Assembly (NCBI RefSeq): GCF_008195825.1
Contig: NZ_CP043329.1
Span: forward strand, 1,674,001 to 1,738,000
Direction of reading: 5' to 3'
DNA length: 64,000 nt
Origin: Pedobacter aquae
Lineage (GTDB): Bacteria > Bacteroidota > Bacteroidia > Sphingobacteriales > Sphingobacteriaceae
In this document: positions 36,670 to 46,900 of the stretch, one piece after another
Layout of the letters: each line of letters begins with the position of its first letter
Numbering within the stretch: position 1 is the first letter of the stretch
The notes under the pieces: model-generated
What the model was told of the DNA's origin: nothing
Seen by the model: the letters and a program-made list of their open reading frames with translations, nothing else
Databases searched by the model: none
Program-made: the position numbers and the translations under genes

Positions 36670-37797
36670 ATGATGAATTTAGAGACCATAGCCATACATG
36701 CAGGCAACAAAGTTGATGAAGCTACTAAAGCAGTTGTACAGCCCTTAATTTTGTCGAGCACTTTTGAAAGAAGCAATGGCGAATATCCTGGTGGATATAT
36801 CTATTCCAGAGCAGATAATCCTAACCGCAAGTCTTTAGAACGTGTTTTAGCTTTATTGGAAGGCGGTGAAGATGCTTGTGCTTTTGCCACAGGTAATGCA
36901 GCTGGCATGTCGGTTTTTCAAGCTTTAGCACCTGGCTCTCATATCATTTGTCCTGATGATATGTATCACGGACTAAGAAATCAGCTTAAAATATTGTTTA
37001 AAGGGATTTTAACTTTTGATTTTATTGATTTTACCGATTTATCTTTAATAGAAAGCACCATAAATGATTCTACAAAGTTAATATGGGCCGAAACACCATC
37101 TAACCCTTTATTAAAATTAGCCGATATTGCAGCTATAGCGGAAATTTGTAAAAAGTATCAACTCATATTTGCTGTTGATAATACCTTTGCAACGCCTATT
37201 TGCCAGCAACCTTTAACCTTAGGTGCACATTTAGTAATGCACTCTACCACCAAATATTTAAATGGCCATAGCGATGTTACGGGTGGTGTCATCATCACTA
37301 AAAATAAAGACGAATTTTGGGAGAAGATTAGAACCGTACAAGGTTTTGGCGGTGCAACCCCCTCTCCTTTTGATTGTTATTTGATTACCCGCGGCATTAA
37401 AACTTTACCTTACCGGATGCGTGGCCATGTAGAAAACGCTGTTAAATTGGCTGTTTATTTAGAAAGTCATCCTGCTGTTGAAGCTGTTTTTTATCCCGGT
37501 TTAGCATCACACCCGCAGCATAATTTAGCAAAAAAACAAATGTTAAGCTATAGTGGTATGCTTTCTTTTACTTTAAAAGGTGGTGAAAAAGCCGCTTTTG
37601 ATTTGATAAACGGATTGAAAATATTTACTCAAGCTACAAGTTTAGGCGGAGTAGAAAGTTTAATAGAACACCGTTATGCAGTAGAAGGTCCGGATACTAA
37701 AACGCCAAAAAATTTACTAAGAGTTTCTGTTGGCTTAGAACATATTGATGATTTAATTGCTGATTTAGCTCAGAATTTAGACCACCTAAACTCTTAA
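36670..37797 (+). CDS. Cystathionine gamma-synthase/beta-lyase family PLP enzyme
   Basis: This is a 375-residue trans-sulphuration enzyme. The PLP lysine is Lys195 in S-T-T-K-Y-L-N-G-H-S-D, with S-R-x-x-N-P near residue 46 and C-Q-Q-P-L before the lysine. The group contains cystathionine gamma-synthase, beta-lyase and gamma-lyase, and sequence reading alone does not separate them well; synthase is the annotation I favour. It lies upstream of the riboswitch promoter, so it is not obviously under SAM control. It is divergent from mqnE. Confidence 0.88.
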   Translation: MMNLETIAIHAGNKVDEATKAVVQPLILSSTFERSNGEYPGGYIYSRADNPNRKSLERVLALLEGGEDACAFATGNAAGMSVFQALAPGSHIICPDDMYHGLRNQLKILFKGILTFDFIDFTDLSLIESTINDSTKLIWAETPSNPLLKLADIAAIAEICKKYQLIFAVDNTFATPICQQPLTLGAHLVMHSTTKYLNGHSDVTGGVIITKNKDEFWEKIRTVQGFGGATPSPFDCYLITRGIKTLPYRMRGHVENAVKLAVYLESHPAVEAVFYPGLASHPQHNLAKKQMLSYSGMLSFTLKGGEKAAFDLINGLKIFTQATSLGGVESLIEHRYAVEGPDTKTPKNLLRVSVGLEHIDDLIADLAQNLDHLNS

Positions 37798-37832
37798 TTA
37801 TCAGTAAAATAAAAATTAGTTCAAAATTTTAT

Positions 37833-37864
37833 TTGGAAAAGCAAAATAAACAAACCTATATTTG
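37833..37864 (+). promoter_or_regulatory. Promoter of the metY-metX transcript
   Basis: A TTG (37833-37835) and a perfect TATATTTG (37857-37864) are 21 bases apart, within the 17-23 spacing of the Bacteroidota -33/-7 consensus. Transcription would start near 37869 and place the SAM-I riboswitch in the leader. Confidence 0.65.
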
Positions 37865-37914
37865 AAATATTATTTGGTTTAAATACCAAAATCAATTCCT
37901 TTCAAAAGGTCTTG

Positions 37915-38015
37915 ATTTATAAAGAAGTGGTGAGAGAATAGGCTCTAAGACCCACTGGCAACCTCACAAAGATTGTGAAAGGTGCCAAATCCTACCCCGA
38001 AAGGGAAATATAAAT
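37915..38015 (+). ncRNA. SAM-I (S box) riboswitch
   Basis: All four helices can be traced. P1 is ATTTATA (37915-37921) with TATAAAT (38009-38015). P2 contains AGTGG with CCACT and GAGAG with CTCT, and a G-A kink region. P3 is built from ACCT with AGGT and CAC with GTG. P4 is CCC-GAAA-GGG-like (near 37995-38005). The conserved core segments C-T-G-G-C-A-A-C-C and G-G-T-G-C-C-A-A-A-T-C-C-T match the SAM-I consensus. SAM binding should lower expression of metY and metX. No terminator stem follows, so control may act on translation or through the leader frame. Confidence 0.92.
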
Positions 38016-38025
38016 ATTTAAAGAC

Positions 38026-38142
38026 ATGAAAAATTTAAAATTCTTCTTACATCAAACTTATTTCCTACTAAAAGGAAATCAAAATTCTTATGTTTTACAA
38101 TTTGCTGATGCAAGCTGTAGCATGCGTTGTTATATGTGCTAA
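38026..38142 (+). CDS. Short leader open reading frame with Cys/Met-rich end, 38 residues
   Basis: An ATG 10 bases after the riboswitch opens a frame of 38 codons that stops 69 bases before metY. The N-terminus is hydrophobic and basic (M-K-N-L-K-F-F-L). The last residues, A-D-A-S-C-S-M-R-C-Y-M-C, hold three Cys and two Met in eight codons. That composition suits a leader peptide whose translation senses cysteine or methionine supply. The C-x3-C-x2-C spacing also matches an Fe-S ligand set, so a small metal-binding peptide is possible. I do not recognise a family. Confidence 0.5.
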   Translation: MKNLKFFLHQTYFLLKGNQNSYVLQFADASCSMRCYMC

Positions 38143-39516
<1,374 letters not shown>

Positions 39517-39537
39517 TTTTCAAATCCTTTTTAATTG

Positions 39538-40602
39538 ATGATTGCGATGAGTATAAAGACATTTCAATATAAAAAGCAGTTTAAGCTAGAAAGTGGTAAA
39601 AGACTTAAAAAGCTAAACATAGCTTACCATACTTTTGGTAAGCTAAATGCTGATAAAAGCAATGTAGTATGGGTTTGTCATGCTTTAACCGCAAATTCTG
39701 ATGTATTTGATTGGTGGAAAGGCCTGTTTGGCGAAAAAGATTTATTTAATCGGGAAGAGTATTTTATTGTTTGTGCTAATATTTTAGGTTCTCCTTATGG
39801 CACTACAAATCCTTTATCAGTAAATGAAACCACCAAGCAACCTTATTATTTGTCTTTTCCAAAAATCTCTATCAGAGATATGGTGGAGGCGCACAAACTT
39901 TTAGCGCAACACTTAGCAATTGAAAACATTGAGGTTTTAATTGGAGGTTCTTTAGGTGGCCAACAAGCTTTAGAGTGGTCTGTTTCTGAAGCTGATAGAA
40001 TTAAAAACCTAATTGTTTTAGCTACTAATGCACAACACTCTGCTTGGGGAATTGCTTTTAACGAATCGCAAAGATTGGCTATAGAAACCGATAGAACTTT
40101 TTATACACAAGAAGCGAAAGGTGGGCAAAAAGGCTTGAAAACAGCTAGAAGCATGGCTTTATTATCTTACAGAACTTACAACTGTTATGCTGATAAACAA
40201 GCAGAAGCGTCTAACGAAGTTATAGATTTATTTAAATCTTCATCCTACCAAAATTATCAAGGAGAGAAATTGGTAAAAAGATTTAACGCCTACAGCTATT
40301 GGTATTTAACCAAAACTATGGATAGCCACAACTTAGGAAGAGGAAGAACAAGTGTAGAAGCCGCTTTAGCAAGCATAAAAGCAAATACTTTAGTTATAGG
40401 TATAGCTTCTGATATTCTTTTCCCTACACATGAGCAAAAATTTATTGCTAAGCATATTGAGGAAGCAGAATATCATGAAATTGATTCTTTATACGGGCAT
40501 GATGGCTTCTTGCTTGAGGTTGAAAAGCTTGAAAATATTATTTCTAAGTTCTTAAGAGAAAAATCTTTAGAAAAAAAACAAAGCAGCTTACAAGTTGCTT
40601 AA
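39538..40602 (+). CDS. metX: Homoserine O-acetyltransferase
   Basis: MetX acetylates homoserine for methionine synthesis. It has 354 residues in the alpha/beta-hydrolase fold. The nucleophile is Ser138 in G-G-S-L-G-G-Q-Q-A-L-E-W, and the late acid and base are in S-D-I-L-F-P and G-H-D-G-F-L. Start choice is open: the ATG at 39538 or the ATG at 39547 (M-S-I-K-T-F), the latter closer to relatives. It lies about 20 bases after metY and ends in a terminator. Confidence 0.94.
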   Translation: MIAMSIKTFQYKKQFKLESGKRLKKLNIAYHTFGKLNADKSNVVWVCHALTANSDVFDWWKGLFGEKDLFNREEYFIVCANILGSPYGTTNPLSVNETTKQPYYLSFPKISIRDMVEAHKLLAQHLAIENIEVLIGGSLGGQQALEWSVSEADRIKNLIVLATNAQHSAWGIAFNESQRLAIETDRTFYTQEAKGGQKGLKTARSMALLSYRTYNCYADKQAEASNEVIDLFKSSSYQNYQGEKLVKRFNAYSYWYLTKTMDSHNLGRGRTSVEAALASIKANTLVIGIASDILFPTHEQKFIAKHIEEAEYHEIDSLYGHDGFLLEVEKLENIISKFLREKSLEKKQSSLQVA

Positions 40603-40604
40603 AT

Positions 40605-40642
40605 AAAAAAACCGATTAGGAAGAAGCTAATCGGTTTTTTTT
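40605..40642. terminator. Bidirectional terminator between metX and the E2 gene
   Basis: CCGATTAG (40612-40619) pairs with CTAATCGG (40627-40634). An A run lies before it and a T run after it, so it can end both converging transcripts. Confidence 0.88.
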
Positions 40643-40660
40643 ATACTAGGAAGTTTAAAC

Positions 40661-42058
40661 TTAAATTTCTCTATGGCTATCCCACTGCTCTAGGTAATCG
40701 GCTACTTTTTTCACAAACATACCGCCTAGTGCACCATCAACAACCCTATGGTCATAAGATAATGATAAGTACATCATGTGTCTGATACCTATCATATCGC
40801 CATGTTCTGTTTCTATCACAGCTGGTTTCTTTTTAATAACACCAACTGCTAAAATAGCTACTTGTGGTTGGTTGATGATTGGCGTACCCATGATATTACC
40901 AAAACCACCAATATTGGTAATGGTAAACGTACCACCTTGAATTTCATCGGGCTGTAGTTTATTAACTCTGGCTCTTGCAGCTAAATCATTAACGGCTTTG
41001 GTTAAACCCACCATATTTAGCTGGTCGGCATTTTTAATTACCGGTACAATTAAATTTCCGCTTGGCAAAGCCGTAGCCATTCCTATATTGATATCTTTCT
41101 TTTTGATGATTTGAGAACCATTTACAGAGATATTAATCATAGGCATATCTTTAATAGCCTTAGCAACAGCCTCAATAAAAATTGGTGTAAAAGTTATCTT
41201 CTCGTTTTCGCGTTTCTCAAAAGCATTTTTTACTTTATTTCTCCATTGCACCAGATTGGTAACATCGGCCTCAACAACAGAACAAACATGAGCAGATGTT
41301 TGCTTACTGTTAATCATATGATCTGCAATAAGTTTACGCATTCTGTCCATCTCAATAATCTCATCATGACCACTATAGGCAACTTTAGATGTAGGTTTAG
41401 AGGCTGCCGGTTCTTCCTCAACTGCTTTTGGCTGCACAGGCATTTGTCTTTCTTCTACTATGGGTTGAACTTTATTTTCAACTGATGACTGCGGATTATT
41501 TCTCTGATTCTTCTCTGCTATATAATTCAGTAAATCATTCTTCGTTACTCGGTTTTCTGCACCTGTGCCTTGTATTTTATCAAGCTCGGCTAAATCTAAA
41601 CCTTCTTCCTGAGCTATACTTTTAACTAAAGGAGAATAAAACCTTCCTGATTCTGAATTTTGGAAGCTTGGCTCTTCTTTTTCTGCCTGTGCCGGGATAA
41701 AGGGAACTTCTTCTTCTTCTTTTTCAATAATCTTTTCTTCTGCTACAACGCTATTCTCCGCAACAGGAACTGATTCTTGTGCTTTTGGTTCGTCTTGCTG
41801 AGCTTCTTCACCAGCTCCTTCAATTTCTATAATGGCAATTACATCACCAACTTGTGCCACCTCATTTTCAGCAAAAAACTGTTGTATTAGCTTACCTTTT
41901 ACTGGTGAAGGTACTTCAGAATCAACCTTATCTGTAGCTACCTCCAATACAATATCATCTATTTCGATGTTATCTCCAGGGTTTTTCTCCCACTTGATAA
42001 CCGTTGCTTCCGCCACACTTTCGCCCATTTTTGGCAATAGTAATTTGTATTGAGCCAT
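40661..42058 (-). CDS. 2-oxo acid dehydrogenase E2 component (dihydrolipoamide acyltransferase)
   Basis: This is the acyl-transferring core of a 2-oxo acid dehydrogenase complex, 465 residues. The N-terminal lipoyl domain carries Lys44 in V-A-T-D-K-V-D-S-E-V. A Glu/Gln/Pro-rich linker follows, then an E1/E3-binding domain at about 138-178, a second linker, and the catalytic domain ending in S-Y-D-H-R-V-V-D-G (His437). Substrate specificity (branched-chain oxo acids, pyruvate or 2-oxoglutarate) is not clear; the single lipoyl domain and sequence style favour the branched-chain type. E1 and E3 genes are not adjacent. Confidence 0.9.
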   Translation of the reverse strand: MAQYKLLLPKMGESVAEATVIKWEKNPGDNIEIDDIVLEVATDKVDSEVPSPVKGKLIQQFFAENEVAQVGDVIAIIEIEGAGEEAQQDEPKAQESVPVAENSVVAEEKIIEKEEEEVPFIPAQAEKEEPSFQNSESGRFYSPLVKSIAQEEGLDLAELDKIQGTGAENRVTKNDLLNYIAEKNQRNNPQSSVENKVQPIVEERQMPVQPKAVEEEPAASKPTSKVAYSGHDEIIEMDRMRKLIADHMINSKQTSAHVCSVVEADVTNLVQWRNKVKNAFEKRENEKITFTPIFIEAVAKAIKDMPMINISVNGSQIIKKKDINIGMATALPSGNLIVPVIKNADQLNMVGLTKAVNDLAARARVNKLQPDEIQGGTFTITNIGGFGNIMGTPIINQPQVAILAVGVIKKKPAVIETEHGDMIGIRHMMYLSLSYDHRVVDGALGGMFVKKVADYLEQWDSHREI

Positions 42059-42080
42059 AAGAATTATTTATCGTTTATAA

Positions 42081-42088
42081 CAAAAATA
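42081..42088 (-). promoter_or_regulatory. -7 promoter element for the E2 gene
   Basis: On the minus strand this reads TATTTTTG, an exact TAnnTTTG match, 22 bases before the E2 start codon. No matching -33 TTG was found. Confidence 0.45.
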
Positions 42089-42104
42089 ACAATTTGATTG
42101 ATTT

Positions 42105-43355
42105 TTATGCTTGATGTTGCTTAAGTAATCGTAATAAAAGATTTAGCGCCGCAATAGCCGACCTCTCTATATTTTGTAAGCGTTTATTACTAAAAGTAAA
42201 TTTCTTGGCAATAGTTTGCTGTTGATGCGCAACGGCTATCCAAACTGTACCTACAGGTTTTTCTGCTGTGCCGCCATCAGGACCTGCAATGCCACTGATT
42301 GCTATAGCGTAATCACTATTAAAATTTTTAATGGCTCCGTTAGCCATTGCTGTAACTGTTTCTTCGCTAACAGCGCCATAGGTATCTAAAGTTTGACTAC
42401 TTACGCCTAGTTGCTTCACTTTTAAAGCATTAGCATAAACAATTCCTCCGCCTAAAAACACTGAAGAAGAGCCCGAATGTTGGGTAAGTAAATGAGAAAG
42501 ATAACCTCCAGTACAGCTTTCTGCAACGCTAAGGGTAAGTTTATGCGTATCCATTAAATTTAAAATGGCTTTTTCTAGAGGTATATCCTCATCGGCAACC
42601 CAGAAATCTTCTATCTCATTTTTAATGAGTTTGGCAAAATGCGCTACTTCTTGCTGTGTTTCTGGAGTAATACCTGTTACAGTGCTTAATCTTAACCTTA
42701 CAATACCCAATTTGGGTAAATAAGCCAATTTAATATAAGCCGGTAAACTATCCTCTATGTGTGCTATTTTTTCGGCCAAGAAAGACTCGCCAATTCCCGC
42801 TGTTAAAATAGTTTTATGGTATATAGAAGGTAAATTATAGGTGGCTTTAATCAATGGCAATATTTTATCTTGCATTAAAGCCATCATTTCAAAAGGCACA
42901 CCAGGCATAGAAACAATTATCCTATCCTCATTTCTAAATAACATACAAGGGGCAGTACCATTCTCGTTTAAGATAACTTCGCAATTATCTGGCACCATGG
43001 CTTGTAGCTTATTGAGATCGGTTACTGGTGCATTATATTTCGCAAAAATAGAAGCAACTTTATCTAAAGTGGGCTGGTGCAAGACCATCCCTCCGCTTTT
43101 ATAAAACTCTGCTAATGTCTTCTTGGTAATATCGTCTTTTGTAGGACCTAAACCGCCAGTAATCAAAATAATATTAGCTCTTTTCTCTGCCTCACGAAGT
43201 GCTTCTTTAATATGCTCGGCGTCATCAGAAACAGATGTTATTTGTTTTACCTTAACCCCTATTTTATTGAGTTCTACAGCCATCCAGGCCGAGTTTGAAT
43301 CGATAATTTGGCCTATAAGAATCTCATCGCCAATGGTAATAATTTCTGCAAGCAT
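42105..43355 (-). CDS. cinA: CinA family protein (nicotinamide mononucleotide deamidase)
   Basis: This is a 416-residue two-domain protein. The N-terminal molybdopterin-binding-like domain (about 1-170) contains T-G-G-L-G-P-T-K-D-D. The C-terminal CinA domain (about 260-410) has S-C-T-G-G-Y-L-S and I-A-G-P-D-G-G-T with P-V-G-T-V. The C-terminal domain recycles NMN to nicotinate mononucleotide. It starts 4 bases after lptD on the same strand. Confidence 0.94.
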   Translation of the reverse strand: MLAEIITIGDEILIGQIIDSNSAWMAVELNKIGVKVKQITSVSDDAEHIKEALREAEKRANIILITGGLGPTKDDITKKTLAEFYKSGGMVLHQPTLDKVASIFAKYNAPVTDLNKLQAMVPDNCEVILNENGTAPCMLFRNEDRIIVSMPGVPFEMMALMQDKILPLIKATYNLPSIYHKTILTAGIGESFLAEKIAHIEDSLPAYIKLAYLPKLGIVRLRLSTVTGITPETQQEVAHFAKLIKNEIEDFWVADEDIPLEKAILNLMDTHKLTLSVAESCTGGYLSHLLTQHSGSSSVFLGGGIVYANALKVKQLGVSSQTLDTYGAVSEETVTAMANGAIKNFNSDYAIAISGIAGPDGGTAEKPVGTVWIAVAHQQQTIAKKFTFSNKRLQNIERSAIAALNLLLRLLKQHQA

Positions 43356-43359
43356 ATGT

Positions 43360-46005
43360 TTAGAATCTTTGGATTGCGTTGGTTGTACGCTTACTTAATT
43401 TTAAGTCTTGAAGTATGGATGCCTTAACTCTTAAATTAACGCTGTAAAATTTATAAATACCAAAAGGACTCCAATTGATAGATAAATCCCAACAGTGTAA
43501 ATCTCTATAAATAGCAAAAGATGTTGGACTAATAGCATTAGAATTAAAATCGTAACCAGATGAAAATTGAACTTTCCATTTTGGTGTTAAATTAAAATCG
43601 CCATTAGCATTAAGGGTTTGTACCACATCTTTATCAAAACCTGTATTGATATAGTTGAAATTATAGAAGAAACTTAAATTCCAAGGGATATTAAAATCAA
43701 CAAAAGCATTAGCGTTTCTACTTATTTGTTGTAACTGTGCAGCTTGTTGCGGACTGACCCTGTTAAATAAATCGCTGTTTTGGTTTGGCGGATTATTGGT
43801 TTTGTTATTTTTGCCTAGAGTGGATGAGTTTAAACTATAATCAAAAGAGAAACTAAAGTTTTGTAAACGTGGTAAACTACCTTCTTGCCAAGTATATCTA
43901 TCTAATCTTCTACCTCTTAAAACACCATTAAACTCTTCTGTTTCGTAAACGTAAGGATCTAAGACCCCAGTAAAACTAATACCTAATTTCTCGGTAAAAA
44001 AGGTTCTTCCTGAAAAAGAAAGCGTTGAAAGTTTAAAGCTATCTGCTAAGAAGTTATAATTACCATTAATATTTAGACCTTGAAGGATTGGAATCTTTTT
44101 AACGCCACCATTAGTGGTATCCTTTGAATTCCTCACCTTCATTTCTATATTGTTCTCTAAACCAAATGTCATAGCGGCTTGCCTACCCAAACCTGGCCCT
44201 CCGTAAATACTATTCTCGAAAATAGAATAGCGTTGTACATCTCCCGCTTGGTTAGATCTCACATCCTGATAATAGCCATATTTATCCTGACCAAAATCTG
44301 GACGGTAGGCAATACCTACGTTAGGTGTCATCACATGTCTAATGGCTGCAACTTTACCTTTTTTAAAATTAACCATACCATAAATTTTGGTTGATATTTG
44401 CGTACCAACAGAATATTCGCTAGCTCTTCTAAAACCTTGAATGGTATCTATAGCTAAAGAATCTTTTGTACCGTTAGCTGTTGGAGCCAATATGTAGTTT
44501 TTGCGAATGGTTTGTAAATACCAACGCTCATTATAAGATACGTTTTGGCTAAACTGGAAATATTTAAATATCTGTGATGATAAAGAAACCGGAATGCTAT
44601 GCTGTATACCTGTTCTTACTTTTCTTAATGCTTCTTTGGTAAACAGCAAAGAATCTGTTGTTTCTAATTGGTTATCAAAATTTAAATTGTAACCAACCGC
44701 AATTCTTTGATACCATTTTTGCTCGCCTATCCTATCCTTTTTATCAAAAGGATTGATGGTAGACATACTAAAATTTAGAGTTGGTAAGCCTAAACGTATT
44801 TGTTTGGTGGTTAAATCTTGACTGTGCGACAAACTTGTACTTAAGTTAAAGGGAGAGTTTGCCCAAGTTTTAGAGTATGAAATACTAGAGTTTAAAGTGT
44901 TTTGAGCTATTTGAGCAAAATCTTGAACACCACTTTGTCTAAAGTAAGATGAAGAACCCGCATTTACTGATGCACTAAAATTGGTTCCTGGTCTGGCATT
45001 TGGATTTTGTGTATGAGACCATCTGATGTTGAAGTTTTTACTTGGATTTTCATATTCTGGCGTACCTTCTACCCCAGATTTTGTAGAAAAGAACGAGAAG
45101 AATAAGTTACCATTATATTTATATCGTTTGGTATAATTACTGGTTGCATTTGTCTCATAAGAGCCTTTTGAGTAAACACCACCTCGTAAAGTTAAATCCC
45201 AATAATCATTTAAACCTACATAATATCCAAAGTCTTTTAAGAAAAACCCTAAACGAGCATCTTCACCAACATTAGGAAGTAACACGCCCGAAACTCTTTT
45301 ATTTGGCTTAGGAAAAAAACCAAATGGTAGAACAAAAGGAAGCGGAACATCTTCTATCACTAAATAAGCCGGGCCGGTAACAATAGTTTTTTCTGTAGCA
45401 ATACCTTTAGTAATGATGATACCAAAGTGCTGATGAGGATCTGGAAGATTACAGGTGGAATAAGTAACCCTTTTCATATGCACCTCATCATTCTGTTGCT
45501 TTTTAATTCTTCCGCCGGTTATAAAACCTCCATCTTGCTCGGTATATACCTGATAAATTTTCCCTTTAGAAGTTTTAAAATTAAAAAAAACAGAATCGGC
45601 GGTAAGCGTACCTTGAGATGGATCTTTAAAAATAGGTAAACCAGAAAACTTCCCTACAGAATCTATCGTCCCTTTAGCAAAAATGGTATTATTCTTTTGA
45701 TCTAGCTTGATAAAGCCCGCATCTACTTCACGTTCACCATAAACAACTTTTGCTTTTCCGTACAAATAAATAATATTGTTTTTAGCATCATAAAAGGTAG
45801 AATCTTCTGCTGTAGCTACTATTTTATCATTAATTGCATTTTTATTAGAATTTTTCTTTGCAGAATCCGTTTGGGTAGAATCTGTAGATGTAATGGCGTT
45901 AATATTTGTTTTTAACGTGTCCACCTGCCCAATTGCATCATTTGTTAGTAAACAAATGTGTATTATTGCGCCAATACAGGTAAAAATTATATTAGTAAAT
46001 TTCAA
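43360..46005 (-). CDS. LptD-type LPS assembly outer membrane protein
   Basis: This is an 881-residue outer membrane protein that probably inserts lipopolysaccharide into the outer leaflet. A signal peptide (about 1-26) is followed by an OstA/LptD N-terminal jelly-roll region (about 60-210: A-K-N-N-I-I-Y-L-Y-G-K-A-K-V) and a long beta-barrel rich in aromatic and Asn/Ser strands. The start is TTG at 46005: no ATG precedes the signal peptide and a stop lies two codons upstream. It is divergent from the amidase gene. kdsB and an MsbA-like exporter elsewhere in the window belong to the same LPS route. Confidence 0.88.
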   Translation of the reverse strand: MKFTNIIFTCIGAIIHICLLTNDAIGQVDTLKTNINAITSTDSTQTDSAKKNSNKNAINDKIVATAEDSTFYDAKNNIIYLYGKAKVVYGEREVDAGFIKLDQKNNTIFAKGTIDSVGKFSGLPIFKDPSQGTLTADSVFFNFKTSKGKIYQVYTEQDGGFITGGRIKKQQNDEVHMKRVTYSTCNLPDPHQHFGIIITKGIATEKTIVTGPAYLVIEDVPLPFVLPFGFFPKPNKRVSGVLLPNVGEDARLGFFLKDFGYYVGLNDYWDLTLRGGVYSKGSYETNATSNYTKRYKYNGNLFFSFFSTKSGVEGTPEYENPSKNFNIRWSHTQNPNARPGTNFSASVNAGSSSYFRQSGVQDFAQIAQNTLNSSISYSKTWANSPFNLSTSLSHSQDLTTKQIRLGLPTLNFSMSTINPFDKKDRIGEQKWYQRIAVGYNLNFDNQLETTDSLLFTKEALRKVRTGIQHSIPVSLSSQIFKYFQFSQNVSYNERWYLQTIRKNYILAPTANGTKDSLAIDTIQGFRRASEYSVGTQISTKIYGMVNFKKGKVAAIRHVMTPNVGIAYRPDFGQDKYGYYQDVRSNQAGDVQRYSIFENSIYGGPGLGRQAAMTFGLENNIEMKVRNSKDTTNGGVKKIPILQGLNINGNYNFLADSFKLSTLSFSGRTFFTEKLGISFTGVLDPYVYETEEFNGVLRGRRLDRYTWQEGSLPRLQNFSFSFDYSLNSSTLGKNNKTNNPPNQNSDLFNRVSPQQAAQLQQISRNANAFVDFNIPWNLSFFYNFNYINTGFDKDVVQTLNANGDFNLTPKWKVQFSSGYDFNSNAISPTSFAIYRDLHCWDLSINWSPFGIYKFYSVNLRVKASILQDLKLSKRTTNAIQRF

Positions 46006-46021
46006 AATTCAATATGAATAT

Positions 46022-46029
46022 TATTTTTG
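46022..46029 (+). promoter_or_regulatory. -7 promoter element for the amidase gene
   Basis: TATTTTTG is an exact TAnnTTTG match, 32 bases before the chosen ATG at 46062. It also argues against an ATG at 46014, which lies upstream of this element. Confidence 0.5.
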
Positions 46030-46061
46030 TAAGCAAGGTAAACGAAAAACGTTCAAAATTA

Positions 46062-46877
46062 ATGAAAATTACAACATCCAAAAGGTTTATTAGCTGTATT
46101 ATTCTTTCTATAACCCTTACCTTCTTCTCCCAAAATTTATTTGCCCGCAAAGATAACTTTTCTGCGGCTAGTAAAGTAAAAGTAATTGTAATAGATGCAG
46201 GACATGGCGGTGAAGATGGTGCTACCAGAGGTTTATTCTCTAAAGAAAAAGACGTTGCTTTACAAGTAGCTTTAAAATTAGGAAAAGCTATTGAAGCTAA
46301 ATTACCTGATGTTAAAGTGGTTTATACCCGTAAAACGGATGTTTTTGTAAAACTTTACGATAGAATTGGAATAGCAAACAGAGAGAAAGCTGATATTTTT
46401 ATATCTATACATTGTAACTCTATGCCTAGCAATTATAAAAATAGATCTGCGGTTAGAGGAACAGAAACGCTGGTATCAGGTTTTGGTAGAATGGGAGAAC
46501 AAGAATCTGCATTAAGGGAAAATGCTTCTATTTTATTAGAGAAAGACTATAAAAACAATTATGAAGGTTTTGACCCTAATGACCCAGAGAGCTATATCAT
46601 CTTCTCTTTAATGAAAAATACTTTTAGAGAGCAAAGCATCAAATTGGCATCATTACTGCAAGACGAGTATAAAAAATCTGGTCGTATAAGCCGTGGTGTT
46701 AAAGAACAAAGTTTAGCAGTATTAGCAAAAGCAGGTATGCCAGCAATTCTTACTGAAATTGGCTTTATCAGCAGTCCTGAAGAAGAAAGATATATCAATT
46801 CTGATGAAGGTCAGGATGAAATTGTGAGCAATATTTTAAATGCCATTATCACATACAAAAAGCAAATTGAGTCTTAA
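46062..46877 (+). CDS. N-acetylmuramoyl-L-alanine amidase (Amidase_3)
   Basis: This zinc amidase cuts the bond between MurNAc and the peptide stem. From the ATG at 46062 it has 271 residues with a signal peptide (about 1-28, ending N-L-F-A). Zinc ligands are in D-A-G-H-G-G-E-D and S-I-H-C-N-S, and the catalytic Glu is in T-E-I-G-F-I-S. It is exported and likely acts in cell separation. The MlaD gene follows after 23 bases. Confidence 0.93.
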   Translation: MKITTSKRFISCIILSITLTFFSQNLFARKDNFSAASKVKVIVIDAGHGGEDGATRGLFSKEKDVALQVALKLGKAIEAKLPDVKVVYTRKTDVFVKLYDRIGIANREKADIFISIHCNSMPSNYKNRSAVRGTETLVSGFGRMGEQESALRENASILLEKDYKNNYEGFDPNDPESYIIFSLMKNTFREQSIKLASLLQDEYKKSGRISRGVKEQSLAVLAKAGMPAILTEIGFISSPEEERYINSDEGQDEIVSNILNAIITYKKQIES

Positions 46878-46900
46878 TTTGAAAATTAAAATTTAAAATT

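Noticed and set aside
38119-38142. C-x3-C-x2-C in the leader frame read as a radical SAM enzyme
   Set aside because: The frame has only 38 codons, so no radical SAM barrel can follow. The spacing alone is not enough.
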